DNA of 64,000 bases, from assembly GCA_013285465.1 (NCBI GenBank), contig CP053449.1, positions 675,179 through 739,178 of the forward strand, given 5' to 3'. How positions within the stretch are numbered: position 1 is the first letter of the stretch; the number at the start of each line of letters is the position of its first letter. Positions 8,328 through 17,486 of the stretch are shown in pieces. The notes beneath the pieces are model-generated. The model worked only from the letters and a program-made list of their open reading frames with translations, was not told the DNA's origin and did not search any database. The position numbers and the translations under genes were made by a program. This stretch comes from Pseudomonadota bacterium (GTDB lineage: Bacteria > Pseudomonadota > Alphaproteobacteria > Micavibrionales > CSBR16-224).

Positions 8328-8640
8328 GCATTTTTTTAAAATATAATTCCTCAAACCGGCAAAAAACTAACATTTTCGCAAAAAATCGCCAAAATCATGA
8401 AAAATGGCAGCTGCGATAATGATATAACATATTAGAAAAACATCATATTCCGGCGATTGCTTTTTTTCGCGTTTTGCAGTGCAGCAAATGCGTTATTTTG
8501 TCATTTTTTTGTTTTACGGAATGGTTTTCTGAAACTTTTTTCGGCTTTTCATCGAAAAAGATTATGAGTCGCATGGAGGGTTTATTCGCAAATGATTCTC
8601 TGGCACAATGAAAACGCATAAGAAAGGCTGGTATGCTGAT
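8328..8640. other. AT-rich intergenic stretch upstream of msrB
   Basis: This stretch is markedly AT-rich, with several T-runs and A-runs. No convincing gene was found. A 67-codon minus-strand frame (8443-8646) has no family resemblance and no ribosome-binding site. The plus-strand promoter of msrBA should lie here but no good pair of boxes was found. Confidence 0.5.
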
Positions 8641-9162
8641 ATGCAAAGACGATATTTTTTATATGCTTCCGCAGGATTAATCGCGGCGCTGTTATTATCG
8701 CCCAAAGATATGGTGTTCGCCGATCACGGGGAAATTGAAAAAATGACACTCAGTAAAGATGAATGGGAAAAACGCCTGACGCCGGAACAGTTCCGCGTTT
8801 TGCGCAAGGAGGGGACGGAGCCGTCAGGCACCAGCCCGCTGAATAATGAAAAGCGCAAAGGCACATATGTCTGTGCGGGCTGCGGGTTTGAGCTGTTTAG
8901 CTCCGATATGAAATATGACAGCGGTACGGGCTGGCCCAGTTTTTTCGACACGATTGAAGGCCATGTCGAAACCAGCACTGATTTCAAACTGCTTTATCCG
9001 CGCACGGAATATCACTGCGCCCGTTGCGGCGGCCATCAGGGGCATGTCTTCAAGGACGGTCCCAAACCGACGGGGCTACGGTATTGCAATAACGGCGTGG
9101 CGCTGAAATTTGTTCCGGCGGAGAAAAAGACCGGAGAAGAGATAAAGGAGAAGACGGAATGA
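8641..9162 (+). CDS. msrB: Exported peptide-methionine (R)-S-oxide reductase
   Basis: MsrB reduces the R form of methionine sulfoxide in proteins. The catalytic cysteine is in GLRYCNNGVALKF. Two zinc pairs are present (CAGC near residue 79, CARC near 125). The family core YVCAGCGFELFSSDMKYDSGTGWPSFF is intact. The N-terminus QRRYFLYASAGLIAALLL looks like a Tat signal (RRxFL) and implies periplasmic repair. ATG 8641 was chosen because the signal begins there; an in-frame ATG at 8608 would add 11 residues. It overlaps msrA by 4 bases. Confidence 0.95.
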   Translation: MQRRYFLYASAGLIAALLLSPKDMVFADHGEIEKMTLSKDEWEKRLTPEQFRVLRKEGTEPSGTSPLNNEKRKGTYVCAGCGFELFSSDMKYDSGTGWPSFFDTIEGHVETSTDFKLLYPRTEYHCARCGGHQGHVFKDGPKPTGLRYCNNGVALKFVPAEKKTGEEIKEKTE

Positions 9163-9854
9163 GGAAAATAGCAGTCATGATGATGGCCGTTCTGGTCAGT
9201 TTCGGCATTTATACGGCAAAAGCGGAGGATGCGATGAAAAAAGAAGCGGCAGTTACTGAAAATCACAAAACCGCGGTTTTTGCGGGCGGGTGTTTCTGGT
9301 GTCTTGAATCTGATCTGAAAGAGGTGGCGGGTGTCATCAGCGTTTATTCCGGCTATAGCGGCGGCAATATCGCCGATCCGAGCTATGAGATGGTCTCCAG
9401 CGGTACGACAGGGCATTTGGAAGCCGTCGAGGTGACCTATGATCCGGAAAAAATCAGCTATGAAACGCTGCTGGATTATTTCTGGCAGAATGTCGATCCG
9501 CTGGATGAAGGCGGGCAGTTCTGTGACCGCGGCGATCAATACCGCGCGGCTATTTTCTATGCCGATGATGCGGAAAAATCGGCGGCGGAAAAATCGCGCG
9601 ATCATGTCGCCGAAGTTCTGGGAGAGGAAGTTAAAACCCTGCTATTGGAGAGCAAGGCTTTTTACCGCGCCGAGGATTATCATCAGGGCTATTCCAAGAA
9701 AAACCCGATCCGCTATAAATATTACCGCCAAAGCTGCGGCCGCGACCGTCGCATGAAGGAACTCTGGGAAGAGAAAGATATCAATGCCCCGGCTCCTGTG
9801 CAGGATGAGGGCGTGCAGGAAGAGAAAGCGGAAGAAAAAAGCGGGACGGAGTAA
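9159..9854 (+). CDS. msrA: Exported peptide-methionine (S)-S-oxide reductase
   Basis: MsrA reduces the S form of methionine sulfoxide. The catalytic motif GCFWC is at about residues 47-51, followed by the family pattern GVISVYSGYSGG and FWQNVDPLDEGGQFCDRGDQYRAAIF. A Sec-type signal peptide (MRKIAVMMMAVLVSFGIYTAKA) predicts export with MsrB. The last 35 residues are a Glu/Lys-rich tail outside the catalytic domain. The ATG overlaps the msrB stop, so the pair forms a coupled periplasmic repair module. Confidence 0.96.
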   Translation: MRKIAVMMMAVLVSFGIYTAKAEDAMKKEAAVTENHKTAVFAGGCFWCLESDLKEVAGVISVYSGYSGGNIADPSYEMVSSGTTGHLEAVEVTYDPEKISYETLLDYFWQNVDPLDEGGQFCDRGDQYRAAIFYADDAEKSAAEKSRDHVAEVLGEEVKTLLLESKAFYRAEDYHQGYSKKNPIRYKYYRQSCGRDRRMKELWEEKDINAPAPVQDEGVQEEKAEEKSGTE

Positions 9855-9882
9855 CACTCCGCCCCGCGCCCCTCTATTTTTC
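9841..9882 (+). terminator. Terminator of msrBA overlapping the msrA stop
   Basis: Arms 9841-9852 and 9856-9867 pair around a 3-base loop with one mismatch, and T-rich sequence follows from 9872. The TAA stop codon of msrA lies inside the hairpin top. Confidence 0.65.
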
Positions 9883-9904
9883 TTATTATTTTTTGTTGTC
9901 GTTA

Positions 9905-10423
9905 TTATTTTTTGGGGTTCAAAAGACCGCGGCGTACTTCGGGGCTGTTTAAAACAGCGCCGGTATTGGCGGCTTTGATCGGACGTTCATTCTGTTCGAA
10001 AATGGCGACCAGATGGCGCATCACTGCCGGTGACTGTTCTCCTGCAGGGTGCGTTGCGTTGCCGTAATAACGTTCGTGATAGGCCGTATGACGGCGCATG
10101 CGTTCTTCCGCCGCTTTCAAGGACAGCCCGTCATCTTCCGCCGCTTTCAGGCAGCCCAGCACCAGCGCCTCCGTATGGACGCGCAGCTTTGAGGCTGTTG
10201 CTGAAAAGGCGCAGACAAAATCGCTGTAATCCGAAAAATCGGGCAGCGCGGCAATGCCGCCTTCCGCATGTAGCATCACCATTTCTTTGTAAAAATTATT
10301 TCTTAAGTCACGTATCTGCTCATGGGATAATGCGGCACCATCGTAACGCATCATCTCGTTCCAATCGGCAATACGGGTCATAATCCCGCCAAGGGCGGGA
10401 TGCGGGGCTTGTTGTTCAGTCAT
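9905..10423 (-). CDS. Hypothetical protein
   Basis: Unrecognised. The 172-residue, mostly alpha-helical soluble product has no signal peptide or membrane segment. It contains His/Tyr-rich HTAYHERYYGNATHPAGEQSPAVMRHL near residue 110, without an obvious metal motif. ATG 10423 is chosen because AAGG is 10 bases upstream on the minus strand, and a GTG at 10432 would be too close. It is monocistronic with its own promoter containing an inverted repeat. Confidence 0.6.
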   Translation of the reverse strand: MTEQQAPHPALGGIMTRIADWNEMMRYDGAALSHEQIRDLRNNFYKEMVMLHAEGGIAALPDFSDYSDFVCAFSATASKLRVHTEALVLGCLKAAEDDGLSLKAAEERMRRHTAYHERYYGNATHPAGEQSPAVMRHLVAIFEQNERPIKAANTGAVLNSPEVRRGLLNPKK

Positions 10424-10458
10424 GATCGTCACACCTTAATTCTATTACTTTTTTATTG

Positions 10459-10471
10459 TTTTTTTTTTTTT
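10459..10471. repeat. Homopolymer T13 tract
   Basis: Thirteen consecutive T on the plus strand lie in the leader of the hypothetical gene at 9905-10423, between its promoter and ribosome-binding site. Such a tract is prone to slippage and could vary in length between cells. Confidence 0.9.
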
Positions 10472-10506
10472 GCTTATACGGCGCGACTCAGCCGTGCCGT
10501 TAATGG

Positions 10507-10535
10507 AGTATTGTGCGGCGCACAAAATCTGTCAA
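10507..10535 (-). promoter_or_regulatory. Promoter with inverted repeat, gene at 9905-10423
   Basis: A perfect TTGACA (10530-10535) is followed after exactly 17 bases by AATACT (10507-10512) on the minus strand. The spacer includes the palindrome TTGTGC-GGC-GCACAA (10511-10525), a good position for a repressor. A second palindrome, ATAACA-TGC-TGTTAT, lies at 10546-10560, just upstream of the -35 box. Confidence 0.65.
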
Positions 10536-10591
10536 CGAATTTCGTATAACATGCTGTTATATAATGAAAATAATGGGTAGAAAAACGGTAT

Positions 10592-10897
10592 TTAATAGGT
10601 TAAAAAACACATAAACAGGATCAGCCCGACCATGGTGAATTTTTTATAAAGCTGTTTGCGCAGCGTCTGTTTCAGCATGGCGTGGGTGATCATACCGTTA
10701 CGGATCAGAATGGAACCCAGCGGACGTTTGGTCTGTGCCTGCTCGACAAGTGCGGCATGCAAATCCTCCGGTGTGATCATATTGTTTGACATCAAAAGCT
10801 CGCCGATTCTGTTTTCGGTCATGCTGCGGCGCAGGCGCGTCATCAGGCCGGCTTTACGCCTTTTGCGCGGTGCGGTGTTTTCTGCCGTTTCGCTCAC
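10592..10897 (-). CDS. Mini-protein with MshEN-like domain and C-terminal membrane helix
   Basis: The 101-residue product is mostly one MshEN/GspE-N-like unit: RIGELLMSNNMITPEDLHAALVEQAQTKRPLGSILIRNGMIT at about residues 31-72. In type II secretion and type IV pilus ATPases this domain can bind cyclic di-GMP. Here it is preceded by a basic segment (RKRRKAGLMTRLRRS) and followed by a single hydrophobic helix (FTMVGLILFMCFLTY), with no ATPase domain. The start is GTG with AAGGA 9 bases upstream. A sensor or tether role at the membrane is inference. Confidence 0.65.
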   Translation of the reverse strand: MSETAENTAPRKRRKAGLMTRLRRSMTENRIGELLMSNNMITPEDLHAALVEQAQTKRPLGSILIRNGMITHAMLKQTLRKQLYKKFTMVGLILFMCFLTY

Positions 10898-11009
10898 TCT
10901 CTAATATCCTTCGAAAATCTTTGAAATATTGATAAATATCATAATGTTAAGAAACGCTTCTGTCCCTTCTATCAAGATAGCAGTAAAGAATTAAAGTTCG
11001 GTTAAGTGG

Positions 11010-11762
11010 TCACTTCCAGCTTTTGCGGCCCGAGAGGGCGCTGATAATCCCGTGCAGGGTCATGATTTCCTGCGCGGTCAGATCCATGCGGCCGAACATG
11101 TTATGCAGGCTGCGCATGGTTTTCGGACGGCGGTCGGGTGCTTTGAAAAAGCCGCCGGCTTCCAGCTCGTCTTCCAGATGGGTCAGCATATGCTGTAATT
11201 CTTTTTTTGTCGCGGGGACGGTATCGCCATGCTGTAGCTGTTTTGCAGGGCGGTCGGGGTCTGTGGCGCGTCCGTACCAGCAATATCCCAGCAGCAAGAC
11301 GGCTTGCGCCAGATTAAGCGAAGAAAAATCAGGGTTGACCGGAATATTCAGCACCGCATCGGCGCAGGCAACATCTTCATTGACCAGTCCCGAGCGCTCC
11401 GGTCCGAATAAAATGCCGCATTTCTGGCCGTTTTGCGTGCGGCTGATGCATTCCGTCGCGCCGCCTTCGGGCGTGAAAACAGGCTTAATCATGTCGCGGC
11501 TGCGTGCCGTGGTGGCCAGAATGAATTGCAGATCGGCAATGGCTTCTGCCGTTGTGTCGAAAAGACGGGCATTTTCAAGAATGGTTTCCGCCCCGGCGCT
11601 CATAGCGGTGGCGGCCTCATTCGGCCAGCCGTCGCGCGGGGCGACAATGCGCATCTCGGTCATGCCGCAATTCAGCATGGCGCGCGCGGCGGCACCGATA
11701 TTCTCGCCCATTTGCGGGCAGACCAGAATAATGGCAGGTGCGGCAGGGAGAGGCGTATCCAT
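11010..11762 (-). CDS. trmJ: tRNA (cytidine/uridine-2'-O)-methyltransferase, TrmJ type
   Basis: A SPOUT-family enzyme that methylates the ribose at position 32 of tRNA. Family marks are the N-terminal PAIILVCPQMGENIGAAARAM, the SAM-binding knot ILFGPERSGLVNEDVA, and FSSLNLAQAVLLLGYCWY near the C-terminal half. The length of 250 residues is normal. The start overlaps the stop of the HAD phosphatase gene by one base, so the two are co-expressed. Confidence 0.93.
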   Translation of the reverse strand: MDTPLPAAPAIILVCPQMGENIGAAARAMLNCGMTEMRIVAPRDGWPNEAATAMSAGAETILENARLFDTTAEAIADLQFILATTARSRDMIKPVFTPEGGATECISRTQNGQKCGILFGPERSGLVNEDVACADAVLNIPVNPDFSSLNLAQAVLLLGYCWYGRATDPDRPAKQLQHGDTVPATKKELQHMLTHLEDELEAGGFFKAPDRRPKTMRSLHNMFGRMDLTAQEIMTLHGIISALSGRKSWK

Positions 11763-12424
11763 CAGGACAGGTCGGTAATATAGGACATGACTTCATCATA
11801 ATCGCGGCTGGCGATATTGTGTGCGCCGGCTTCCGTCAACCGGTTGGCGCAATGATTGCCCCATGTCACGCCGATCGTATGTGCGCCGGCGGCAAGACCC
11901 ATATGGATATCCATGGTGGTATCACCGATCATCACGGTTTGTTCCGGCGTGAAGGATAATTCCTTGGCGAGGCTTAACAGCTGGTCGGGCGCGGGTTTCT
12001 CACGCTCTTTGCGCAACCGCACGTCGCAGGATGTCCGTACACCGCAGAAAACCGGCTCCAGATCATAATGTTTCAATACGGCCGCCATTGGTTCCGAGGG
12101 TTTGGAGGTGACGATACCGAGCGTATAGCCGCGCTTTTTCAGCGCTTGCAGAAATTCCAGTGCGCCGTCATACAGGGGCGGAATAACGCCGGCGACATGT
12201 TCGTCAATACGGCGATAAACATTATGCAGATGCGGTTTTTGCTCATGCAGTTCCAGCCCCCATTTGAAATCAACTTCATGGGGAAAGGCGTATCCGTGAC
12301 GGATGCTGTCCAGGCAGGGCTGCGGCATATTCTGTTCTGCGGAATATTTTACCATTTCCTGCTCGAAAACCGGCCAGGAATTTAAAATTGTTCCATCAAC
12401 ATCAAAGGCGATAAATTTACTCAT
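11762..12424 (-). CDS. HAD-superfamily phosphatase (Gph-like)
   Basis: The 220-residue product begins MSKFIAFDVDGTILNSW, the HAD motif I with nucleophile Asp8 and acid/base Asp10. Motif II is in LGIVTSKPSE, and motif III/IV in EQTVMIGDTTMDIHMGLAAGAHTIGVTWG. The size and cap position resemble phosphoglycolate phosphatases and other small-metabolite phosphatases. The substrate cannot be told. It sits upstream of trmJ and downstream of gatB on the same strand. Confidence 0.88.
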   Translation of the reverse strand: MSKFIAFDVDGTILNSWPVFEQEMVKYSAEQNMPQPCLDSIRHGYAFPHEVDFKWGLELHEQKPHLHNVYRRIDEHVAGVIPPLYDGALEFLQALKKRGYTLGIVTSKPSEPMAAVLKHYDLEPVFCGVRTSCDVRLRKEREKPAPDQLLSLAKELSFTPEQTVMIGDTTMDIHMGLAAGAHTIGVTWGNHCANRLTEAGAHNIASRDYDEVMSYITDLS

Positions 12425-12445
12425 AATCTCTCTTGGTTCTTAATT

Positions 12446-13897
12446 TTAGTTTAGTTTGTCTTTTAAAATCTGGTTGACCATCGCGGGGTTGGCCTTGCCT
12501 TGCGTTTTTTGCATGACCTGCCCGACAAAGAAGCCGAACAGCTTGTCCTTGCCGCCCTTATATTGTTCAACCTTATCGGCATTGGCGGCCAAAACTTCGT
12601 CAATCACGGCTTCAATCGCGCCGGTATCGGTGACCTGTTTTAAGCCTTTTTCCTCGACGATGGCGGCGGCATCCTTGCCGGTCGCGAACATCTCGGCAAA
12701 CACATCTTTGGCAATCCGGCCGGAGATCGTGTCATCGGCAATCAGTTCGATTAAACCGCCCAGCTGTGCGGCTGTAATCGGGCTTTCGTCCAGCGTTTTT
12801 TCCGCCTTGTTCAACGCGCCCATCAGCTCGGTCGTCAGCCATGTGACAGCCAGTTTCGGGTCGCGCCCGTCGGCGACTTGCTCAAAAAATGCGGCGCGGC
12901 TTTTTTCCGCGACCAGCACGCCCGCATCATAGGCATTCATGCCGTAATCATTGATATAGCGGCGCTTTTTCGCATCCGGCAGTTCCGGCATATTGTCATT
13001 AATGCTGTCGATCAGACTTTGTTCGACAATCAGCGGCAGCAGATCGGGGTCGGGGAAGTAACGGTAATCATGCGCATCTTCTTTTGAACGCATGGAGCGG
13101 GTGATCCCCTTCGCGACATCAAACAACCGTGTTTCCTGCTGGATTTTATGACCGGATTCAATCAGTTCAATCTGGCGCTGCGCTTCATATTCAATCGCCT
13201 GCTGGATAAAGCGGATCGAGTTCATGTTCTTGATCTCGCAACGCGTACCGAATTCCGCACCGGGGCGGCGGACGGACAAATTGACGTCGCAACGCATCGA
13301 TCCTTCATCCATATTGCCGTCACAGGTTTCAAGATAACGCAGGATGGAGCGGATTTTCGTGACATAGGCCGCGACTTCCTCGCCCGAACGCAGATCGGGG
13401 CGGGAAACGATTTCCATCAGCGCGTTACCGCTGCGGTTCAGATCGACAAAGCTTTTTGTCGGATGCTGGTCATGCATGGATTTACCGGCATCCTGCTCCA
13501 GATGCAGGCGTTCAATACCGATCATTTTCGTCGTGCCGTCAGCCAGATCAATTTCAATCGCCCCTTCGCCGACAATCGGAATTTCATATTGTGAAATCTG
13601 ATAGCCCTGCGGCAGATCGGCATAGAAATAGTTCTTACGCTCGAAAACCGAATGTTTGTTGATTTTCGCGTTCAGCCCCAATCCGGTTTTGACGGCCTGT
13701 TCCACACAATGTTTATTGATGACGGGCAGCATGCCGGGCATCGCGGCATCGACAAGGCTAACCTGCGAATTTGGTGCTGCGCCGAATTCCGTCGCAGCGC
13801 CCGAGAACAGTTTTGATTTGGCGGTTACCTGCGCATGGATCTCAAGACCCATGACAACTTCCCATTCACCGGTTTCACCCTGTATCAATTCAGCCAT
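12446..13897 (-). CDS. gatB: Aspartyl/glutamyl-tRNA amidotransferase subunit B
   Basis: GatB binds misacylated Glu-tRNAGln or Asp-tRNAAsn and works with GatA and GatC to form the amide. The product contains [53 protein letters not shown] and the C-terminal YqeY-like helical domain. ATG 13897 ([10 protein letters not shown]) is preferred because GGAG lies about 12 bases upstream; a longer frame would add 12 residues. The length of 483 residues is typical. It is separated from gatC-gatA by a patatin gene and ruvX and lies on the opposite strand. Confidence 0.97.
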   Translation of the reverse strand: MAELIQGETGEWEVVMGLEIHAQVTAKSKLFSGAATEFGAAPNSQVSLVDAAMPGMLPVINKHCVEQAVKTGLGLNAKINKHSVFERKNYFYADLPQGYQISQYEIPIVGEGAIEIDLADGTTKMIGIERLHLEQDAGKSMHDQHPTKSFVDLNRSGNALMEIVSRPDLRSGEEVAAYVTKIRSILRYLETCDGNMDEGSMRCDVNLSVRRPGAEFGTRCEIKNMNSIRFIQQAIEYEAQRQIELIESGHKIQQETRLFDVAKGITRSMRSKEDAHDYRYFPDPDLLPLIVEQSLIDSINDNMPELPDAKKRRYINDYGMNAYDAGVLVAEKSRAAFFEQVADGRDPKLAVTWLTTELMGALNKAEKTLDESPITAAQLGGLIELIADDTISGRIAKDVFAEMFATGKDAAAIVEEKGLKQVTDTGAIEAVIDEVLAANADKVEQYKGGKDKLFGFFVGQVMQKTQGKANPAMVNQILKDKLN

Positions 13898-13990
13898 TGT
13901 TTTTGTTTCTCCGTTGGAAAGATAAAAATGCAACGCACCTTAGCAGGAACAAGGCCTGCGGGCAAGAGTTATGACATTTATAGCTTTTGG

Positions 13991-15085
13991 TTATTTCGGC
14001 GTCGTGCCGCGGCGTTTTCCGGTCATGGAGGGCGGCATCGCACGTTCACGCGTGAAACTGCTCTTTTTACCAAGGTCGTCGAAATGCTGCGCCAGCCATT
14101 CATCAGCGGCCTGACGTCCGGCCTCAAACAACTCGTCCAGATGGTCGCGGTCAAAGCACAGCATATGCTCGGCTTTCAGTTCTTTGCCGATTTTGACGAC
14201 ATGGGTATGGATTTCCCTCAAGCCCAGCGCTGCCGCGGCTTCCGGATTTTTGGTCACCAGCTTGTTGTCGCGGTCGATTTCTTCCAGATCGCGGCGCAGC
14301 GAGGCGTTATTGGTAAATTCCATCACGCGGTCAATGCTGGAATTGACGACGGCCATGCCGTCGCGCTCATGCATTTCAATGGTCTGGATAATCAGCAGAT
14401 CGCCGTCGCATTCTTTCAAAGGGGCAATTGCGGGGTTGGCGGTATAGCCCCCGTCCAGATATTTGCGTCCGTCAATTTCGACCTCGCCGATGACGACGGG
14501 TAGGGCGCAAGAAGCTTTGACGGCTGTCGCCGTAATATCGCTGCGGTCGAAAATCCGTTCCTTATGCGCGTTGACATCGGTGGCGGCAATAAACAGCGGC
14601 ACGCCTTTTTTGTTTTTTTTCAGCGCGGCAAAATCGATGATTTTCTCCAGCGCCGCTTCAAACAAGCCTTCTCGTCCGTTCAATACGGAGAGCGTTGCGC
14701 CTTGTGTGACGGCTTTCAGGCTTTTCATGAAATCACCTGCGGCGGTTTCCGGCATCAGCTGTTTGAACATTTTTGCCAAGGCGCGGTTTGATTTGCTGCC
14801 TGCCGTGCCGACATAAGGCATTTGCTTGACGGCCTCGTCATAGGCAAGGCTGTTCCACAGGCTGCGGAGGGTGTCGCGTGCGCCTTCATTGCCGTTTTCG
14901 GCCAGCCCGTGGGCAATGGCAACAGCATTCATCGCACCGGCGCTGGTGCCGCTGATGGCGCTGACGTCAATACGGTCATCTTCCAAAAGCCGGTCGAGTA
15001 CGCCCCATGTGAACGCACCAAAAGCGCCGCCGCCCTGCATGGCGAGCATTACTTTTTTCTTTTCAGCTGTTTTCTTTTTTGTCAT
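13991..15085 (-). CDS. Patatin-like phospholipase (paralogue 1)
   Basis: A 364-residue lipid acyl hydrolase of the patatin/RssA type. The oxyanion-hole motif GGGAFGAFTWGVLD is followed by the nucleophile elbow GTSAG (Ser near residue 50) and the dyad Asp in DGGYTANPA. ATG 15085 has AAAGG 7 bases upstream on the minus strand and is preferred to 15121. A close paralogue lies at 19287-20471. It follows ruvX on the same strand with a 36-base gap and has no signal peptide. Confidence 0.92.
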   Translation of the reverse strand: MTKKKTAEKKKVMLAMQGGGAFGAFTWGVLDRLLEDDRIDVSAISGTSAGAMNAVAIAHGLAENGNEGARDTLRSLWNSLAYDEAVKQMPYVGTAGSKSNRALAKMFKQLMPETAAGDFMKSLKAVTQGATLSVLNGREGLFEAALEKIIDFAALKKNKKGVPLFIAATDVNAHKERIFDRSDITATAVKASCALPVVIGEVEIDGRKYLDGGYTANPAIAPLKECDGDLLIIQTIEMHERDGMAVVNSSIDRVMEFTNNASLRRDLEEIDRDNKLVTKNPEAAAALGLREIHTHVVKIGKELKAEHMLCFDRDHLDELFEAGRQAADEWLAQHFDDLGKKSSFTRERAMPPSMTGKRRGTTPK

Positions 15086-15121
15086 GGAAATACCTTTACC
15101 ATATAATATTGATTTTGGCAA

Positions 15122-15628
15122 TTATGCCGGTTTCAAATTTTTCAAATAATCCAGTGCGCCTTGCAGAATATGTGCGGCGGCCAGTTTATCAACCACTTCG
15201 CCGCGCCGCTTGCGGCTGAGATCGGCTTCATCAATCAGCATACGCTCTATGGCGGCGCTGGACATGCGCTCATCCCAGAAAGCGATGACAGGCTCCGCGC
15301 CGAAGAAATCGGCACGGCTGACAAGATTGCGTCCAAAAGCGCGCACCGACTGACAGCGCGGCCCTTCCGTGCCGTCCATATTCACCGGCAACCCGATGAT
15401 AAGGGCCGCAGGCTGATATTCATCCATGACGCGTTTTAAATGTTCGATGTCTTTTGAAAATTTTTCCACGCGGATCGTGTCCAGCGGCGTGGCGATATTG
15501 CGGTCGGGGTCAGAGACGGCAATACCGATATTTTTGCTGCCGTGGTCAAGGCCAAGAAGCCGCGCCCGCCGTGGCAAAACCGCATTTAATTCTTCCAAAG
15601 ATTGCAATCCCATGCTATAGCTCTGCAT
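15122..15628 (-). CDS. ruvX: RuvX/YqgF family RNase H-fold nuclease
   Basis: The 168-residue product has the YqgF motif RLLGLDHGSKNIGIAVSD with the first catalytic Asp, then ALIIGLPVNMDGTEGPR, WDERMSSAAIERML and the last acidic cluster VVDKLAAAHILQGAL. The family processes the 5' end of pre-16S rRNA and was first proposed as a Holliday-junction resolvase. It is divergent from gatC with only 43 bases between the start codons, so the promoters must be very compact or overlap. Confidence 0.93.
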   Translation of the reverse strand: MQSYSMGLQSLEELNAVLPRRARLLGLDHGSKNIGIAVSDPDRNIATPLDTIRVEKFSKDIEHLKRVMDEYQPAALIIGLPVNMDGTEGPRCQSVRAFGRNLVSRADFFGAEPVIAFWDERMSSAAIERMLIDEADLSRKRRGEVVDKLAAAHILQGALDYLKNLKPA

Positions 15629-15671
15629 TGATGTTTTTGCTCATAAGTCTATATAGAGAGGTTAACGGCAA

Positions 15672-15959
15672 ATGTCTATTGATACCGGAACCGTTGAGAA
15701 AATCGCCCGTCTTGCCCGCATTCGCGTGAGCGAGGAGGAAAAGGTCAAATTTGCAGGCGAGTTGAACGGCATTATGCAGTGGATCGAACAGCTTCAGGAT
15801 GTTGACACCGAAGGTGTGGAGCCGATGACATCCGTGGTTGATATGAGCCTTCACATGCGTGAGGATGAAGTCACGGATGGCGGTATGCAGGAAAAAATTC
15901 TGGCCAATGCACCGGAAGCCGCAGAAGGTTTCTTTGTTGTGCCGAAAGTGGTGGAGTAA
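15672..15959 (+). CDS. gatC: Aspartyl/glutamyl-tRNA amidotransferase subunit C
   Basis: The 95-residue product has the GatC pattern [45 protein letters not shown], followed by LREDEVTDG and VVPKVVE. GatC wraps between GatA and GatB and stabilises the complex. It is the first gene of gatC-gatA with a 5-base gap to gatA. Confidence 0.97.
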   Translation: MSIDTGTVEKIARLARIRVSEEEKVKFAGELNGIMQWIEQLQDVDTEGVEPMTSVVDMSLHMREDEVTDGGMQEKILANAPEAAEGFFVVPKVVE

Positions 15960-15964
15960 AAGAT

Positions 15965-17452
15965 ATGACAGCATTAACGGATTTGACAATCAAACAGGCG
16001 CTGGACGGTTTAGAGAAAGGCGATTTCACTTCTGTGGAGCTGGCATCTGCGCATATCGCGGCAGTGGAAGCGGCGCGCGGCCTCAACGCCTTTATCGTGG
16101 AAACGCCGGAACAGGCGCTGGAACAGGCAAAGGCCAGCGATGCCCGCCGCAGCAAGGGCGAAGCAGGCATTCTGGATGGTATTCCGGTTGCGATCAAAGA
16201 CCTGTTCTGTACTGAAAATGTGCAGACAACCGCCGCCAGTAAAATTCTGGAAGGTTTCAAACCGCAATACGACTCGACCGTTACAAGAAACATGTTCGAT
16301 CAGGGCGCGGTCATGCTGGGTAAGACCAATCTGGACGAATTCGCGATGGGGTCTGCGAATGTCACCAGCGGCTACGGCAATGTGATCAGCCCGTGGAAAC
16401 GCAAGGGTGATGAGACCGATCTCGTTCCCGGTGGTTCTTCCGGCGGGTCTTCCGCCGCAGTCTCCGCACGTCTTGCGATGGGCGCAACAGGAACGGATAC
16501 CGGCGGCTCAATCCGTCAGCCGGCGTCTTTCTGCGGTATTTCCGGTATTAAACCGACTTATGGCCGTTGCTCACGCTGGGGTGTCATTGCCTTTGCCTCC
16601 TCGCTGGATCAGCCGGGCTGTTTCGCCCGCACGGTCGAGGATAACGCGCTCTTCCTGCGTGCCATGGCGGGCTATGACCCGAAGGATTCCACCTCCGTCA
16701 ACCGCGATGTGCCTGATTACGCTGCCGCAATGACAGGCGATATCCGCGGGTTGAAAATCGGTATTCCGAAAGAATACCGTGTTGACGGTATGAATAGCGA
16801 AGTTGAGGAAATCTGGCAAAAAGGCATTGAATGGGCAAAAGACGCGGGTGCGGAAATTGTCGAGGTCAGCCTGCCGCATACGAAATATGCGCTGCCGACC
16901 TATTACATTATCGCGCCTGCGGAATGTTCCTCCAACCTTGCCCGTTATGACGGCGTGCGTTACGGCCTGCGCGTTGACGAGGGGAAAACGCTGGATGATA
17001 TGTATGAGCTGACCCGCGCCGCAGGTTTCGGTGATGAGGTCAAACGCCGCATCATGATCGGCACCTATGTTCTCTCCGCCGGTTATTACGATGCCTATTA
17101 CAACAAGGCGCGGAAAATTCGCAAGAAAATCTGGAATGATTTTGATCAGGCTTATAAACAATGCGATGCATTGCTGACGCCGACCGCACCTTCTGCCGCT
17201 TTCGGCATCGGTGAAAATATGGATGATCCGGTGACGATGTATCTGAATGACGTCTTCACGGTGCCGGCCTCATTGGCGGGCATGCCCGGCATGTCAATTC
17301 CGGCAGGTCTTGATAAAGACGGTTTGCCGCTGGGCTTGCAGATTATCGGTCGCCCCTTTGACGAGGAAACGGTTTTCCGGACTGCAGGCGTGCTGGAAAA
17401 AGCCGCCAATTTCACGGCAGTACCGCAGCTGGCTGTCCAAAAAGCCGCCTGA
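15965..17452 (+). CDS. gatA: Aspartyl/glutamyl-tRNA amidotransferase subunit A
   Basis: The glutaminase subunit, which releases ammonia for transamidation. The amidase signature holds the Ser-cisSer-Lys triad: Lys in [10 protein letters not shown] (near residue 78), and the two serines in [13 protein letters not shown] with [16 protein letters not shown]. The length of 495 residues is normal. It is co-transcribed with gatC. A hairpin downstream at 17487-17513 may end the message. Confidence 0.98.
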   Translation: MTALTDLTIKQALDGLEKGDFTSVELASAHIAAVEAARGLNAFIVETPEQALEQAKASDARRSKGEAGILDGIPVAIKDLFCTENVQTTAASKILEGFKPQYDSTVTRNMFDQGAVMLGKTNLDEFAMGSANVTSGYGNVISPWKRKGDETDLVPGGSSGGSSAAVSARLAMGATGTDTGGSIRQPASFCGISGIKPTYGRCSRWGVIAFASSLDQPGCFARTVEDNALFLRAMAGYDPKDSTSVNRDVPDYAAAMTGDIRGLKIGIPKEYRVDGMNSEVEEIWQKGIEWAKDAGAEIVEVSLPHTKYALPTYYIIAPAECSSNLARYDGVRYGLRVDEGKTLDDMYELTRAAGFGDEVKRRIMIGTYVLSAGYYDAYYNKARKIRKKIWNDFDQAYKQCDALLTPTAPSAAFGIGENMDDPVTMYLNDVFTVPASLAGMPGMSIPAGLDKDGLPLGLQIIGRPFDEETVFRTAGVLEKAANFTAVPQLAVQKAA

Positions 17453-17486
17453 TTGTTTGACAATTGTTAAATTATTATGTAAGGTT

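Noticed and set aside
8443-8646. 67-codon minus-strand frame in the gap before msrB
   Set aside because: No ribosome-binding site, no motif and AT-rich composition typical of non-coding DNA. The downstream terminator at 8233 is better explained by the promoter at 8299-8327.
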